DNA of 64,000 bases from Diphasiastrum complanatum (taxonomy: Eukaryota > Streptophyta > Lycopodiopsida > Lycopodiales > Lycopodiaceae): assembly GCA_029204225.1 (NCBI GenBank), contig MU831863.1, positions 36,009 to 100,008 of the forward strand, given 5' to 3'. Position 1 is the first letter of the stretch; each line of letters begins with the position of its first letter. This document shows positions 60,501 through 63,500 of this stretch, in pieces. The notes under the pieces are model-generated. The model was not told where the DNA came from, did not search any database, and saw only the letters and a list, made by a program, of their open reading frames with translations. Position numbers and translations under genes: made by a program.

Positions 60501-63500
60501 TTTTCAAAACCTGAGACATTGAAGACCTTGGGGCATGAACAGACCCAGCAACCCAAACAAACTAAAAGTCACTTAACTGTCTCTGGCAAAGCCTGTTTTG
60601 ATAAAAATAGAAGACAAAAGAAATTGTATAATAAAGTTAAAGAGGCTAAAATTCATAAGATAATGTGAAAATGCAAAAGATTAAGAAAAACTCAAGAGTT
60701 GTACCCGTTGTCCTTTACAATCACTGCATTGGCAGAGAATACCACTGTCTTTAATCACTCCCAGACGCAATACCTGAAATATATACCGCAATGTAAGACA
60801 ATATTCACTTCGTAGTTCTGAACTAGCTTATCAAAGAAGTGGATTAGATTTAAAACAATCACAGTACACTCTCAAAAAATCACAGATTAAATAGATGAAA
60901 TAGCTAAAAAAACAGCAGGCTTGTCAATTTGAGACTCACCTACAACTTAAGTATCATTTTACCCCCTGCTTTACAACATAACTCTAATATTAAAAGTAAA
61001 CAGCTATGAATTGAAAAACCACTAACTCCTGCCCATAATACAACAAGATTTCACATATAAGTGCACGCACCTCTCCACGAGCCATATAACGAACGTACTT
61101 TCCTTCTAGCAACCCCGTTGCTAGCAAAGCTTTGGCAGATGTTGGAGGACCTTTTTTTTTCAATTTGAGCTAATATCATCAGCCTTTTTCTCTTCTCCTT
61201 GACTGACTCAGGTAGATTTTGACAAATGTCACCCGAAGTATCCTTTAAAGTTCCCAACGTTTTTTTAGTCTCAACTTGTTCTGATGTTCGGAACTCAGGC
61301 GATGAAGAATTTTCCGTCTCTGCAGGCGCCATTTCTTGGCCGTTGTAATTTTTTTCTGATACCAGGCATTTGGTACCTCTATATATGTCTTTGTTACCAT
61401 CAACTTTTTTTGGAAAGGGCCGCAAGTTCTCAGACTGCTGACTATTGTACGATATGTCTGAATCAATGGGTGTATCAGGATCATCAAATGAAGGCATGGC
61501 ATTACTCAAGTTGCAGCCTGAATCAGCATGCTCTTCCTGCAAGAATAATGGATCATCTCTCACATCCCCCTCACTTGTTTTGGATTTCATGTGCTTCTCA
61601 AATGTAAAGTTTGCTTTTCCCGCAGAGAAAGAGCGTAAAAAATTAAAGGATGGATCTGAAGTGCAGCTGAGAAAGATGATCGGTCGTCCTTTAGACTGCA
61701 CAAAGTGCTATTTCTAGGACCATCCTCGGCATCACTTTGACAGTTAGAGTTATCTGTGGGTGCATCCACAACACTGCACGAATCCTCTTGAACTGTCTCA
61801 TTGTTGAATCCCTGTTTCGCACAGTAAAATCTATCCGGCTTTGCATCAGACAAATCATTTTCTCCAGCCGGTGTTTTCTCCCCTGCCTTTGCATCAGATA
61901 AAACGTTTTCTTCAGCTGGTGCCTCATCTACTGACTGACAGTCCAAACCGTCTCCAGGCCTGTAAGAGTCCTCATTTGTGGAATGCAAAGTCACATCCTT
62001 TGGAAAATTCTCTGGTTCTTGCAAAATGACCATCTCAATGATCTCACCTTGCCCAGACAAACTGTCTTTATTGATATCAATCCCCGAGTTTCCAACATCC
62101 CTAACATTTAGCATGTCCTGTGCAGAGAAGAAAATTCAGATTACTATAAAGCAGCAAAACCTAAAACGCTTGAGCAAATGCGACATCTCTATTGCACAGT
62201 TGCATTTAAGAGTATAAAACAAAATATTCTCCAAAATCTGACACTTAACACTTAATCCCACCAGTAATTTACGTCACTGAAAGATAAAGCACTTGAATTG
62301 AAATTTGCATATCGATGGCTTACTTTTGAATCTACTTCAATGACGGTAGATTGCAGCGAGGATTTAGCCATTGTGAAAGGAAGCGGTGACCGTCTAGCCT
62401 GAATCTGCCAGAATTTAACTGGCTTTCAGTTGATATTTGAAAGAAATGTTTTATAAAGAAACTACTCTGGTTTCTGTCCAAGTCAAAAATCAAGAACAAA
62501 AGTTTGACGTTTGAAAGACATGCTTTATAAACAAAACTATTCTTAATTTCTCTCCAATTCTCGGTCAAAAATGAAAAACAAGGGTCTTCGTTTAATTGTA
62601 CGGTTGCAGCACTTAGGTGCATACCATTAACTTTTCCAAATTACAACTTGAATTCATGGATTTAAGTCCTTCACATTCTTCACATAAGGTGCCATTGGTT
62701 AAAGATAACTTCTGTGCAGACATGATACTCTCCAGCTCGCGTGGCTCGTTTGTCACATCTCCCTGAAACAACAGCAATTTTCTTGCTTCTGAAGTCTCAT
62801 CCGCAGATGGAGGTGATGTCATGATTGGCAACAATTTCTCACTTGCGACGTAGGATATTCCATTTGCAGATTGCATTGAGACCTCAGACTTTGGAGGATG
62901 TAATCTCTCAAGCAATTCAGCAGGTAACAATTCCCCTTTCTCAGAAGAGAAGCATGGTACGCCACCATTTGCTGTTATCTCTACCGGTTCGGTTGCAGTC
63001 CCATCAACCTGGCATCCCTTCATAAAACAGGGCTTTACAGATCGAGCTGCTTCATCTGAGTCCCTTGCTAAAGGTGAGTCCAATCTCGAATTTGAATCTA
63101 CGCTCTTGACCAAGGGATGCTGTAAATGCTTCAGCGATCCATTACAACATATTGTTAAGATCTGAGAACATTGGTAAGGATGAACATCGGCATGCAATAC
63201 AGTTTTCAGAAGAAGCATGTGGCAACTTTATAGACATAGACTCTCCCTCTTCTGTAACTACTTGATTCGAACAATCCATCAAATAACTTCCTGAAGCCTT
63301 CCCTTCAGAATTATCAATAGCTTTGATTGATCCAAGGACCGGATGGGGAGATTGTAGCCTAGCATTTTCATCAAATGTCCGTTGGAACTGCAGCAAGTCA
63401 ATCCCAAGCATCCTCTGCTTCTTTGATGAGGATCCTGCAGCAGGTGTTTCGGCTTCAGCATAGGAGGCTCTGTGCTTCCTTGGAACTTCTACACAAAACT